A stretch of DNA of 64,000 nucleotides from an uncultured Lachnospiraceae bacterium (lineage in GTDB: Bacteria > Bacillota > Clostridia > Lachnospirales > Lachnospiraceae), in contig CAJUNB010000005.1 in assembly GCA_910587635.1 (NCBI GenBank), positions 62,001 through 126,000 of the forward strand, read 5' to 3'. A program made the position numbers and the translations under genes. A model generated the notes under the pieces. That model ran no database searches. It was not told where the DNA came from and saw only the letters and a list, made by a program, of their open reading frames with translations. This document shows positions 52,405 to 60,567 of this stretch, in pieces (the first letter of the stretch is position 1; each line of letters starts with the position of its first letter).

Positions 52405-53490
52405 ATGATGAAAAAAGTTATTTCAACACTCTTGGTTGGTGCTATGGCTTTGAGCCTGGTAGCCTGCGGTGCGTCTGGTGACAGCGCAGCACCTGCAGAA
52501 GATGCAGCACCTGCACAGGAAGAGGAAGCAGCAGCACCTGCAGAGGATGCAGCGCCCGCAGAAGATGCAGAAGCAGCAGCACCTGCTGACGCAGCCGCAG
52601 GCGGAGACCGTAACGGTGATGGAAAGATTATCGTAGGATATATTTCCAAAAACCTGACAGACCCGTTCCACGGACCGATCAACGCGCATGGCCAGGAAGT
52701 ATTTGACGGCCTTGTAGCAGATGGCACAATTGATGACTGGACAGGAATCCTTGACGGAAACACAGACCCTGCAAAACAGTGCGACCTTGCACAGGATTGC
52801 ATCAACTATAACTGCGATTATGTTATCATTCTTCCGGCTGAGTCCGCAGGAAGCGACCCGGCTGTTACAGCAATGGTAGATGCAGGCATCGCTGTTGTTG
52901 TTGTAAACTCCAAGACAGACAGCACAGATGACATCGCTCTGACATACTGCGGTTCTGATGACGTATATGCAGGCGAGCTGATGGGCGACTTCGTTCAGGA
53001 AAAAGTTCCCGATGGCGGCGTATTCGTTCACTGCCAGGGTGTTATCGGTAACTCTGCACAGATCGCAAGAGGCCAGGGTATTGCAAACACAATCGAGACA
53101 AACTCTGCATGGACAAAAGCTGCAGACGTTCCCTGCGATTGGGATCCCAGCAAAGCTATCAATGCTTTCTCCGATTATCTTGCACAGTACGGTGATGATC
53201 TGAAGGCTGTTATCTGCGACAATGACGATATGTCTTCCGCAGTTCAGGCAGAAGCTAACGCAAAAGGCAGAGAGGATATCGTCTGCATCGGCGTTGACGG
53301 AAACCAGGGACCTCTTCAGATGGTTAAAGAAGGCACACTGCAGGCTACAGTGCTTCAGGATGGTGTTGGACAGCTTCAGGCAGGTATCGATGCGATTACA
53401 AAATCTATCAATGGTGAGACAGTAGATAAAGAGTATTCTGTACCTTTCGTAGTTGTTACATCTGAGAATGTAGATCAGTATCTTCAGTAA
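52405..53490 (+). CDS. Sugar ABC transporter substrate-binding lipoprotein
   Basis: 361 residues. Signal peptide with lipobox L-V-A-C (Cys ~21), then an unusual Ala/Glu/Pro/Asp-rich linker (about 24-68), then a type I periplasmic-binding fold ('KIIVGYISKNLTDPFHGPINAHGQEV', 'VICDNDDMSSAVQAEAN', 'GVDGNQGPLQMVKEG'). RbsB-like; the ligand is a monosaccharide or polyol. AGGAGG lies nine bases upstream. The codon use is notably GC-richer than in neighbouring genes, as in highly expressed genes. Confidence 0.92.
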   Translation: MMKKVISTLLVGAMALSLVACGASGDSAAPAEDAAPAQEEEAAAPAEDAAPAEDAEAAAPADAAAGGDRNGDGKIIVGYISKNLTDPFHGPINAHGQEVFDGLVADGTIDDWTGILDGNTDPAKQCDLAQDCINYNCDYVIILPAESAGSDPAVTAMVDAGIAVVVVNSKTDSTDDIALTYCGSDDVYAGELMGDFVQEKVPDGGVFVHCQGVIGNSAQIARGQGIANTIETNSAWTKAADVPCDWDPSKAINAFSDYLAQYGDDLKAVICDNDDMSSAVQAEANAKGREDIVCIGVDGNQGPLQMVKEGTLQATVLQDGVGQLQAGIDAITKSINGETVDKEYSVPFVVVTSENVDQYLQ

Positions 53491-53532
53491 AAACTGATTT
53501 CGGCAGGAGCTGAAAAGAGTAGAATAACTAAG

Positions 53533-53564
53533 AAAAGGCTGTGTGCAGGGCATGCAGCCTTTTT
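53533..53564 (+). terminator. Terminator after substrate-binding protein gene
   Basis: AAAAGGCTG (from 53533) pairs with CAGCCTTTTT (ending 53564), loop of about 12 bases with a GTGCA/TGCA helper pairing, then TTTCT. Confidence 0.75.
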
Positions 53565-53587
53565 CTATAGGTGATTGTAGAGCATAT

Positions 53588-53621
53588 AAAAAGCCCCGGA
53601 AATGGTAATCCGGGGCTTTTT
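53588..53621. terminator. Bidirectional terminator between converging operons
   Basis: A 13-bp perfect stem, AAAAAGCCCCGGA (53588-53600) with TCCGGGGCTTTTT (53609-53621), loop of eight bases. A-run on one side and T-run on the other make it work for both the transporter operon (+) and the isomerase operon (-). Confidence 0.92.
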
Positions 53622-53631
53622 GAAACCTTTT

Positions 53632-54078
53632 TTATTTACTGTGTTCCACATCGTACTGAACGAAAGCATCTACTTTAGGCTGAGAAGAGCAGCCGGGAAC
53701 AAATTCATTTGTCAGGAAAGCGTCTACCAGTTCTTCCCGAAGCTTATTGCCGATGGTAAATGCGCCCATACAAGCGATATTTGCATCGTTGCTGAGGCGG
53801 GCTCTCTTGGCGGAATATACGTCAGAGAGAAGCGCAGCATAGGCCCCTTTTACTTTGTTGGCAGCGATGGAAACACCGAGGCCGGTTCCGCAGATGAGGA
53901 TACCTCTGTCATACTCTTTGGAAGCAACAGCTTCTGCTACTTTGATCGCTGTATTGGCGTATATGGGATCTTCGCTTCCGAAATCAGTAATTTCACCGTA
54001 TTTCTTTGCTTCCATAAACCTGATCAGCTCTTCTTTTGCTTCCTGTGCATTGGGATCACATCCAATTGCAATTTTCAT
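53632..54078 (-). CDS. RpiB/LacAB-family sugar-phosphate isomerase
   Basis: 148 residues. Aldose-ketose isomerase family. 'ILICGTGLGVSIAANKVKG' holds the conserved Cys-Gly-Thr-Gly catalytic loop. Two residues usual in ribose-5-phosphate isomerase B are changed: the N-terminal G-C-D-H-A-G is G-C-D-P-N-A, and the R-E-H-N-D segment is R-L-S-N-D, so the catalytic His positions are Pro and Ser. The substrate is likely not ribose-5-phosphate. Twenty-one bases downstream of the isomerase-like gene and transcribed with it. Confidence 0.83.
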   Translation of the reverse strand: MKIAIGCDPNAQEAKEELIRFMEAKKYGEITDFGSEDPIYANTAIKVAEAVASKEYDRGILICGTGLGVSIAANKVKGAYAALLSDVYSAKRARLSNDANIACMGAFTIGNKLREELVDAFLTNEFVPGCSSQPKVDAFVQYDVEHSK

Positions 54079-54099
54079 AGTGATTTTCTCCTTTATTAT

Positions 54100-55305
54100 T
54101 TATTTCTCAGCAGGAACTTCCGGGTTGTTGTTTGCAAAGTTCTGCAGGATAACGAGAGGACTGTAAGAGCTTGTGTTGACAACTTTGATTCCCTTCTTGG
54201 CAGCCGGTTCGGAAACAAAGAATTCATCGGCTGTCAGATCTTCATAGTGAACCAGTTCAGGCGCTTCGCATTCAAATACCCCAAAGGTACCATGGCCCTG
54301 AACAACAACTGCGCAGTAGCATGCCTGATCTGTGAGAGTAACGGCAGCACCTGGCTCGACGACAACTTTCTTTGCTGCTACCCAGTCATTTGCATAGGCA
54401 ATCCACTGTTCGGTAAGACCTTCCTGTGTTTTCGGCAATGGTTTGGGTGCACGGAAATATGTCTCTTTGTAGTCGGGTCTTGTGCTTTCTTCCCAGTCGA
54501 TCTGTGCAAAGATAGCATCCAGATTGTCTTTGTCTTCTTCCGGCGCACAGTCAGTGAGCATATTATGAGGATTGACCTCACCCATGGTGACATTTTCCAT
54601 AATGGTGTTGACATCGCTGTTCCACTGAGGCTCGTATGTAACAAGGGATGCAGGAGCATGGATAACGCCGGCAGCCGTATACCACCCGGTATCCAGCTGG
54701 ATACGATATGCCCGGGAAAGTTCCGTGATACGGTTATCTTTGATATCGTAATCACGCAGACACTGCATCACTTCTTCTTTTGTAGTAGAAGGATCGAAAC
54801 CGAAATAAGTAAGAGGCATTCTTCCAAGATATCCGCTGTTATACTGGCTGGGGAAGAAATATGCTTCCGGCTTGCCATGCAGGCCGATCTTATTAGCCTG
54901 TTCTTCTTTCAGATGAAGATGATGGAACAGTGGCTTGTCGTAGTCGTATATTTTAGCGAAAGTAGGCCATGTCCCATATTTTGCCATCAATGCATCACCC
55001 ACAAGATCTGCACCCAGTTCGTCAACATAGTCCTTGAAAAGGCCCTTGGCCTTCGTAGCAACATCTTCAACGACAAAACTCATACCTTCTGTAGGGCCTG
55101 TCTTCGGACCGTTCATAGCCTTGGCGAGGGAACCGAGCCAGCGTTCGCAGATACCTCCCCGATCCATTCCGAGGGCAAAGTAGTCATCGGGATGAAGCCG
55201 CAGCCTTCGTCCGGGTTCGTTGAATCCACGGGGAACCCATGTAGGAGCAAGATGAAGCACGCCTTCTCCCTGTTCAAAAATTTTTCTGATTGTTTCTTTT
55301 GACAT
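54100..55305 (-). CDS. Sugar-isomerase-like protein (cupin/mannose-6-phosphate-isomerase-like)
   Basis: 401 residues. 'PLFHHLHLKEEQANKIGLHGKPEAYFF' has the His-x-His...Glu arrangement of a cupin metal site, and the C-terminal beta-rich half ('VVVEPGAAVTLTDQACYCAVVVQGHGTFGVFE') is a second cupin barrel, as in type I mannose-6-phosphate isomerases, though overall similarity is weak. First gene of the leftward operon with the RpiB-like gene; GGAGG lies seven bases ahead of ATG. It probably interconverts the imported aldose and a ketose; this is inference. Confidence 0.6.
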   Translation of the reverse strand: MSKETIRKIFEQGEGVLHLAPTWVPRGFNEPGRRLRLHPDDYFALGMDRGGICERWLGSLAKAMNGPKTGPTEGMSFVVEDVATKAKGLFKDYVDELGADLVGDALMAKYGTWPTFAKIYDYDKPLFHHLHLKEEQANKIGLHGKPEAYFFPSQYNSGYLGRMPLTYFGFDPSTTKEEVMQCLRDYDIKDNRITELSRAYRIQLDTGWYTAAGVIHAPASLVTYEPQWNSDVNTIMENVTMGEVNPHNMLTDCAPEEDKDNLDAIFAQIDWEESTRPDYKETYFRAPKPLPKTQEGLTEQWIAYANDWVAAKKVVVEPGAAVTLTDQACYCAVVVQGHGTFGVFECEAPELVHYEDLTADEFFVSEPAAKKGIKVVNTSSYSPLVILQNFANNNPEVPAEK

Positions 55306-55343
55306 GATAACGCCTCCTTAATTTATTATATAGTTATATAAAA

Positions 55344-55372
55344 ATTATATATGAAAAGAGTATAATAATCAA
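55344..55372 (-). promoter_or_regulatory. Leftward promoter for isomerase operon
   Basis: On the - strand: TTGATT (55372-55367), 17-base spacer, TATAAT (55349-55344). Divergent from the aldolase promoter across an AT-rich 240-base gap, so both operons can share control sites. Confidence 0.75.
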
Positions 55373-55464
55373 TCTAATTTATCATGGCTATGAAAAAAAA
55401 TTTTATCATTTGACGGAAAAATCAATAAATTAATAAAAAACAGGGAGATATACAGGAAAAAGGG

Positions 55465-55493
55465 TTGACAGAAATGTAGAAAAATTTTATGAT
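55465..55493 (+). promoter_or_regulatory. Rightward promoter for aldolase gene
   Basis: TTGACA (55465-55470), 17-base spacer, TATGAT (55488-55493). ATG of the aldolase is 51 bases downstream, with AGGAGGG before it. Confidence 0.8.
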
Positions 55494-55543
55494 GTAAGTG
55501 TCGTATTGATAAAGGATTAGATAGTAATCAGGAGGGTAAAATT

Positions 55544-56419
55544 ATGTTAATGAACATGGCAGATTTATTGGCAGTAGCCAATAAAGAGAATTTTGCAATA
55601 CCGGCATTTAATGTGGGGACCGGACAGTTTCTGAAAGCAATTATTGAAGTGTGCGAAGAGAAGAAAGCACCGGTTATTCTGGCAATCCATCCCAATGAAC
55701 TGGCATTCCAGGGAGATGCTTTTGCCGCTCAGGTGATCAAGGCTGCAAACGACACAAGAGTGCCTGTTGCAATTCATCTGGATCATGGTGAGGGCTATGA
55801 CAAGATTGAAAGAGCCATTCGAGATGGTTTTACTTCCGTTATGATAGATGCTTCTCACTGCTCTTATGAAGAAAATGTGGCGATTACAAAGAGAGTAGTG
55901 GCATTTGCTCATCCTCTTGGTGTATCTGTGGAAGCTGAACTTGGTACGATCGGCACGACTGACAATGATACAGAAAAGACAGGCAGTGTGGGTGAAATTA
56001 TCTACACGGATCCGGCAGATGCAAAGAAATTTGTAGAGGAGACAGGTGTAGATTGTCTTGCTATCGCAATCGGTACAGCTCATGGCCTTTATCCGAAGGG
56101 ATTTAAACCGGAATTGAAACTGGATCTTCTGAAAGAGATCAAGTCCGTTGTCAATGTACCCCTTGTTCTTCACGGCGGTTCCGGCAATCCCGATGATGAA
56201 ATCGGTCAGGCTGTTAAACTCGGTATCAATAAGATTAATATTTCTTCTGATATTAAGGATCCTTTCTATCAGCAGCTCAGAAAGACACTGGCAGCTGACC
56301 TGAAGGTAAGAGAGCCTTTCGAGTTGTATCTGGAAGCGATTGAAGCGTCCAAGAAGATTATGCGTCAGAAAATAGATTTGTTCGATACAGCAGATAAGAT
56401 GCAGTATTACAGACTGTAA
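55544..56419 (+). CDS. Class II ketose-bisphosphate aldolase
   Basis: 291 residues. Zinc-dependent aldolase of the fructose/tagatose-bisphosphate family. 'HLDHGE' (zinc His and catalytic Asp), 'VEAELGTIG', 'AIGTAHGLYPKGFKPELKL' and 'VLHGGSGNPDDE' supply the active site; 'INISSDIKDPF' binds phosphate. Divergent from the isomerase operon and next to the kinases, so it is expected to cleave the final bisphosphate of the sugar pathway. It could also serve glycolysis; specificity is not readable. Confidence 0.9.
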   Translation: MLMNMADLLAVANKENFAIPAFNVGTGQFLKAIIEVCEEKKAPVILAIHPNELAFQGDAFAAQVIKAANDTRVPVAIHLDHGEGYDKIERAIRDGFTSVMIDASHCSYEENVAITKRVVAFAHPLGVSVEAELGTIGTTDNDTEKTGSVGEIIYTDPADAKKFVEETGVDCLAIAIGTAHGLYPKGFKPELKLDLLKEIKSVVNVPLVLHGGSGNPDDEIGQAVKLGINKINISSDIKDPFYQQLRKTLAADLKVREPFELYLEAIEASKKIMRQKIDLFDTADKMQYYRL

Positions 56420-56430
56420 TATATGCTGAT

Positions 56431-56464
56431 GAACCCCTTTTGCGAAAGCAGGAGGGGTTCTTTT
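56431..56464 (+). terminator. Terminator after aldolase gene
   Basis: GAACCCCT (56431-56438) pairs with AGGGGTTC (56453-56460) and TTTT follows. Confidence 0.82.
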
Positions 56465-56479
56465 GGAGAAAATAATTTT

Positions 56480-56710
56480 ATGAATGATGATAAGAGAAAG
56501 CAGAGAAAAATGAGGCGGTTCATTTATATGATGGCTGGCGTCTATATTTTATACCAGGCTTACAGTATGGGAATGGAGTTGAAGCGTGGGGCTATAGTGG
56601 ATAATCTGTGGCTTCTCATAGGCGCTGTTGCAATTTTTATAGTGGCGGGAGCATCGCTTATTGTTTACAATGGTCTGAAGCTGAAAAAGGAATGGCAAGA
56701 GGAAGATTGA
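56480..56710 (+). CDS. Small two-pass membrane protein
   Basis: 76 residues. Basic N-terminus, two hydrophobic segments (about 13-30 and 41-64), charged C-terminus. ATG 56480 is chosen over an upstream in-frame start inside the terminator stem; GGAGAA lies 12 bases upstream. Unknown function; similar small proteins are common upstream of trpS in no fixed pattern. Confidence 0.6.
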   Translation: MNDDKRKQRKMRRFIYMMAGVYILYQAYSMGMELKRGAIVDNLWLLIGAVAIFIVAGASLIVYNGLKLKKEWQEED

Positions 56711-56775
56711 CGAAAGAAAATCTGAGTGTTACACTGTACAGAGATACAAAATGAGTAACCAATCGGAGGATGGCT

Positions 56776-57780
56776 ATGATAGGCGATAAAAAAGTGCTTT
56801 TCAGCGGGATGCAGGCAACAGGTTCCCTGACGCTTGGGAATTATTTGGGGGCACTGAAAAATTGGATTTCTTTAAGCGATGAATATGAATGTTTTTATTC
56901 GGTAGTGGATTTACATTCTATTACGATCAGGCAGGATCCGGCAACATTGAGAAAACGTGCCAGAGATTTGCTGACTTTATACATTGCAGCAGGACTGGAT
57001 CCGGAGAAGAACTGTATTTATTACCAGTCCCATGTATCCGGGCATACAGAGCTGGCGTGGATTTTGAATTGTTTTACGTATATGGGAGAATTAAATCGGA
57101 TGACCCAGTTTAAAGATAAAGCGGCGAAACATTCCGATAATATTAATGCCGGTCTGTATACGTATCCTGTTTTGATGGCGGCGGATATTCTGCTCTATCA
57201 GGCAGATGTAGTTCCAGTGGGAAATGACCAGCTGCAGCATCTGGAGATTACAAGGGATATTGCTCAGCGGTTTAACAGTATCTATGGAGATGTATTTACG
57301 GTACCTGAGCCCTACGTGGGCAAGGTAGGTGCCAGAATTATGAGTCTTCAGGATCCGTCTAAGAAGATGTCCAAATCCGATGATAACCCCAATGCAAGTA
57401 TTTATCTGATGGATGATGCAGATACGGTGATGCGTAAGTTTAAACGTGCGGTCACGGATTCGGAAGGCTGCGTTGCCTACAGAAGACAGCAGCCAGGTAT
57501 TTATAATCTGATCGATATTTACTGTGCGTGTACGGGAAAGACGCCGGAAGAGACTGTGCGGGAGTTCGATGGGAAAGGATACGGAGAATTCAAGCTGGCG
57601 GTGGGAGAATCCGTTGTGGACGTGCTTCGTCCTCTCCAGGAAAAATTTGCGGAACTTTCGAAGGATAGGGCATATATTGATGGTATCATTAAAAAGAACG
57701 GAGAAAAGGCCAGCTATTATGCATTGAAAACATTGCGTAAAGTGCAGAAAAAAGTAGGCTTTCCTGAGAAAATACGATAG
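56776..57780 (+). CDS. trpS: Tryptophanyl-tRNA synthetase
   Basis: 334 residues. 'GMQATGSLTLGNYLGAL' is the HIGH-like motif and 'DPSKKMSKSDDNPNA' the KMSKS motif. Start ATG 56776, six bases after GGAGG; the ATG at 56770 touches that site. The 65-base upstream gap is too short for a T-box leader, so it is probably not tRNA-responsive here. Confidence 0.95.
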   Translation: MIGDKKVLFSGMQATGSLTLGNYLGALKNWISLSDEYECFYSVVDLHSITIRQDPATLRKRARDLLTLYIAAGLDPEKNCIYYQSHVSGHTELAWILNCFTYMGELNRMTQFKDKAAKHSDNINAGLYTYPVLMAADILLYQADVVPVGNDQLQHLEITRDIAQRFNSIYGDVFTVPEPYVGKVGARIMSLQDPSKKMSKSDDNPNASIYLMDDADTVMRKFKRAVTDSEGCVAYRRQQPGIYNLIDIYCACTGKTPEETVREFDGKGYGEFKLAVGESVVDVLRPLQEKFAELSKDRAYIDGIIKKNGEKASYYALKTLRKVQKKVGFPEKIR

Positions 57781-57848
57781 AGGATATATAATATATAAAA
57801 GAAGCGAATCTGATTTACTTTGCAACAGCAATTTTCTGCTGCATAAAT

Positions 57849-57889
57849 AAAGATGGGGAACGCAGCATTTGACTGTATTCCTCATCTTT
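57849..57889. terminator. Terminator between trpS and potD (converging)
   Basis: AAAGATGGGGAA (57849-57860) pairs with TTCCTCATCTTT (57878-57889) with one G-T pair, followed by TCTATTTT; the A-run on the left side lets it serve the leftward pot operon too. Confidence 0.75.
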
Positions 57890-57908
57890 TCTATTTTAGT
57901 AGTTATGT

Positions 57909-58970
57909 TTATTCCGACTTTACTTCTTTCCAGAGCTCATTATAGAGAGCGTCTCCCTCTTCTCCCAGATAAGAGTAGGTTTCCAGGGCATTATAGTCTG
58001 AAAGCTTAGGGAATGCAATGGGAGAATTTTTGATTTCTTCATCCTCGATTAGTTCCCTGGCCCCTTCATTGGGGGTGGAATAGGTGATATATTCAAAGTT
58101 TTTCAGTGCGATTTCTGGCTGACACATATAATCAATGAATTTGTGGGCATTTTCCATATTGGGAGCGTTCTTGGGAATGACCCAGGAATCAATCCACACA
58201 TTCGTACCTTCTTTTGGAATGACATATTCCAAATCGGGATTCTCTCGCTGGGTATAGATCGCTTCCCCGGAATAGATGACGCCCAGGGCAGCTTCTCCGC
58301 CGATCATTTTATCCCGGACCTGATCGATTACATATGCCTGTACGAGAGGCTTTTGGGCAATCAGCTCATCTCTTGCGGAAATCAGCTGTTCCTCGTTGAG
58401 TGTATTCATGGAAGCCCCGTTTCGTTTCAGAGCTACCATAAAAGCATCTCTTACGGAATCCTGCATCAATATGTTGTCTGCGTATTTTTCATTCCAGAGG
58501 ATATCCCAGGAGTCCACCGGATCGTCCACCATTGTCTTATTATATAGGATGCCTACCGTACCCCAGCAGTAGGGAATGGAATATTCGTTATTTGGGTCAA
58601 ATTCTCTGGACTGGTCAAAATACTGGCTGCCGATATACTTTTTGGCGTTGGGCACTTTCTCCATATCTATCGTAGCGAGCAAATCATTGGCGATCATTTT
58701 TTTGATCATATAGTCGGAAGGGCATATGACATCATATGCGCCGGCGCCGGACTCCACTTTGGGATACATGATCTCATTGGTTTCAAATTCGTCATAGATG
58801 ACTTCGATACCGGTCTCTTCCTCAAAGGAGACGAGTACATCGGGATCGATGTATTCTCCCCAGTTGTATACGAGGACCTGGCCGTTTTCCCCTTTTTCAG
58901 CTTTTCCGCAGGCGGTGAGAGACAGTACGCTCACTGTCAGAATCAGCAGTAGTAATAATTTGTTTTTCAT
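57909..58970 (-). CDS. potD: Spermidine/putrescine-binding lipoprotein
   Basis: 353 residues. Signal peptide with lipobox L-T-A-C. 'VLVYNWGEYIDPDVLVSFEEETGIEVIYDEF' and 'YDVICPSDYMIKKMI' are PotD/PotF signatures, with polyamine-contact residues in 'SIPYCWGTVGILYN'. Its start overlaps the potC stop by four bases. Last gene of the pot operon. Confidence 0.93.
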   Translation of the reverse strand: MKNKLLLLLILTVSVLSLTACGKAEKGENGQVLVYNWGEYIDPDVLVSFEEETGIEVIYDEFETNEIMYPKVESGAGAYDVICPSDYMIKKMIANDLLATIDMEKVPNAKKYIGSQYFDQSREFDPNNEYSIPYCWGTVGILYNKTMVDDPVDSWDILWNEKYADNILMQDSVRDAFMVALKRNGASMNTLNEEQLISARDELIAQKPLVQAYVIDQVRDKMIGGEAALGVIYSGEAIYTQRENPDLEYVIPKEGTNVWIDSWVIPKNAPNMENAHKFIDYMCQPEIALKNFEYITYSTPNEGARELIEDEEIKNSPIAFPKLSDYNALETYSYLGEEGDALYNELWKEVKSE

Positions 58971-59752
58971 AATGTTACCTCCTTTTCCTTTTTCCCGGCA
59001 GGGGCTCTGTTCACAAGAAAGAGTAGAAGCAGAACTGTGATAAAAATCAAAGTGGACAGAGAATACATTTCCGGTTTGATTCCTTTTTTGACTTCCGTAT
59101 ATATTTTTGTTGATAACGTGTCAATACCCGGCCCTTTTGTGAAATGAGTGATAATAAAATCATCCAGAGACATTGTAAATGCCATTAAAAAACCGGATAA
59201 TACGCCGGGTAGAATATCGGGAAATGTCACTTTAAAAAATGCCTGCACATGAGAAGCACCCAGATCCAGTGCCGCTTCATAAGTGCTGGGATTGAGTTGC
59301 CTCATCCGGGGCATGACGCTCAATATCACATAGGGGATGTTGAAGGTAATGTGAGAGAGCAGTATTGTCATAAAACCGAATTGTACGCCAAGAGTAATGA
59401 ACAAAAGCATCAGAGAAATACCGGTGACGATATCGGCGTTCAGCATGGGAATATTGGTAACGCCCATGAGAAGAGCACGTCCTCTGCGCCGCATACTCTG
59501 CATGGAGAGGCAGGCAATGACACCGATAACCGTGGCAATAAAGGCCGACAGAAAAGCGATGATCAATGTGTTGGACAGAGCCTGCATGATTGCCCTGTTC
59601 TGAAACATGGACAAATACCATTTTATTGTAAAGCCGCCCCATTTTGCCCTTGTCTTACTGGCGTTGAAAGACAGTACAATCAATGTGAGAATGGGGGCAT
59701 ACAGAAACAGAAAAATAAGGGCGATATAGATTTTACGTAATTTATCTCTCAT
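58967..59752 (-). CDS. potC: Polyamine ABC transporter permease
   Basis: 261 residues with six membrane segments. The EAA loop 'STYEAALDLGASHVQAFFKVTFPDILPGVLSG' is the ATPase contact. Overlaps potB and potD by ATGA-type junctions. Confidence 0.93.
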   Translation of the reverse strand: MRDKLRKIYIALIFLFLYAPILTLIVLSFNASKTRAKWGGFTIKWYLSMFQNRAIMQALSNTLIIAFLSAFIATVIGVIACLSMQSMRRRGRALLMGVTNIPMLNADIVTGISLMLLFITLGVQFGFMTILLSHITFNIPYVILSVMPRMRQLNPSTYEAALDLGASHVQAFFKVTFPDILPGVLSGFLMAFTMSLDDFIITHFTKGPGIDTLSTKIYTEVKKGIKPEMYSLSTLIFITVLLLLFLVNRAPAGKKEKEVTL

Positions 59753-60567
59753 GAGGCTGTCTCCTCTCCCTGTTTGTCAAAGATAGCTTCGGCGATAATA
59801 TTGATTACGATAAAAATCATCAAAACAATGGAAAGGCCGCTGCCCAGATGCCAGTTTCCGGCCTGGGTAAATTCCTGCTCGATGACATTACCAATGAGCA
59901 GTATTTTGCTGCCTCCCAGCAGATTGCTGATGACAAAGGTAGTCAGCGCCGGGATAAACACCATCGTAACACCGCTGATAATGCCAGGAATGGAAAGGGG
60001 CAGTGTGATTCTGAAAAATGTCTGTACAGTACCGGCGCCCAGATCCCGGGCAGCATTGATGATGTTTTTGTCTATTTTAGCAAGTGTGTTGTATAGGGGC
60101 AGCACCATAAAAGGGAGGAAATTATATACCATGCCCAGTACGATCGCTGTGGGGGTATTGATAATTTCCAGGGGCGGCAGATGGAAAAAACCAAGGAGAC
60201 TGTTGATGACACCTGTCTTTTCCAGAAGCGTCTGCCATGCCAGGGTGCGCAACAAAAAGTTCATCCACATCGGAAGGATGAAGATGAGGACAATAAAGCT
60301 GTGTTGGCTCATATTCATGTTGACCAGCATCATGGCAAGAGGATATGCCAGGAGAAAACAGATGATTGTACTGATCAGCGAAAGTTCTATGGAGAGTAGC
60401 AGCGCTTTGGCATGCTCTTCCGTCACTATTGTAATAATGTGGGCCATTGTAAAAGCGCCGGTTCTGTCAGTGAGACCGTAATATAATACCATACCCAGTG
60501 GAATGAGAATAAAAGCGACAGACCAGACGATATGGGGTGTGGCCAGTAGTTTCTTATTCATTGACAC
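59749..60567 (-). CDS. potB: Polyamine ABC transporter permease
   Basis: 272 residues with six membrane segments and the EAA loop 'NAARDLGAGTVQTFFRITLPLSIPGIISG'. It overlaps potA by 14 bases and potC by four bases, so translation is coupled. Confidence 0.93.
   Translation of the reverse strand: MSMNKKLLATPHIVWSVAFILIPLGMVLYYGLTDRTGAFTMAHIITIVTEEHAKALLLSIELSLISTIICFLLAYPLAMMLVNMNMSQHSFIVLIFILPMWMNFLLRTLAWQTLLEKTGVINSLLGFFHLPPLEIINTPTAIVLGMVYNFLPFMVLPLYNTLAKIDKNIINAARDLGAGTVQTFFRITLPLSIPGIISGVTMVFIPALTTFVISNLLGGSKILLIGNVIEQEFTQAGNWHLGSGLSIVLMIFIVINIIAEAIFDKQGEETAS

Noticed and set aside
52423..53553. 376-codon open frame antisense to the substrate-binding protein gene
   Set aside because: Product is Cys/Ala-rich and repetitive, arising from the biased codons of the Ala/Glu/Pro linker; the + strand lipoprotein is certain.
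53602..55302. 566-codon open frame on the + strand across the isomerase genes
   Set aside because: It is antisense to two well-supported genes (RpiB-like and sugar-isomerase-like), has no ribosome binding site, and its translation is Cys/Phe-rich with no recognisable domain.
56711..56775. T-box riboswitch before trpS
   Set aside because: The gap is 65 bases, too short for a T-box, and no conserved T-box core is visible.
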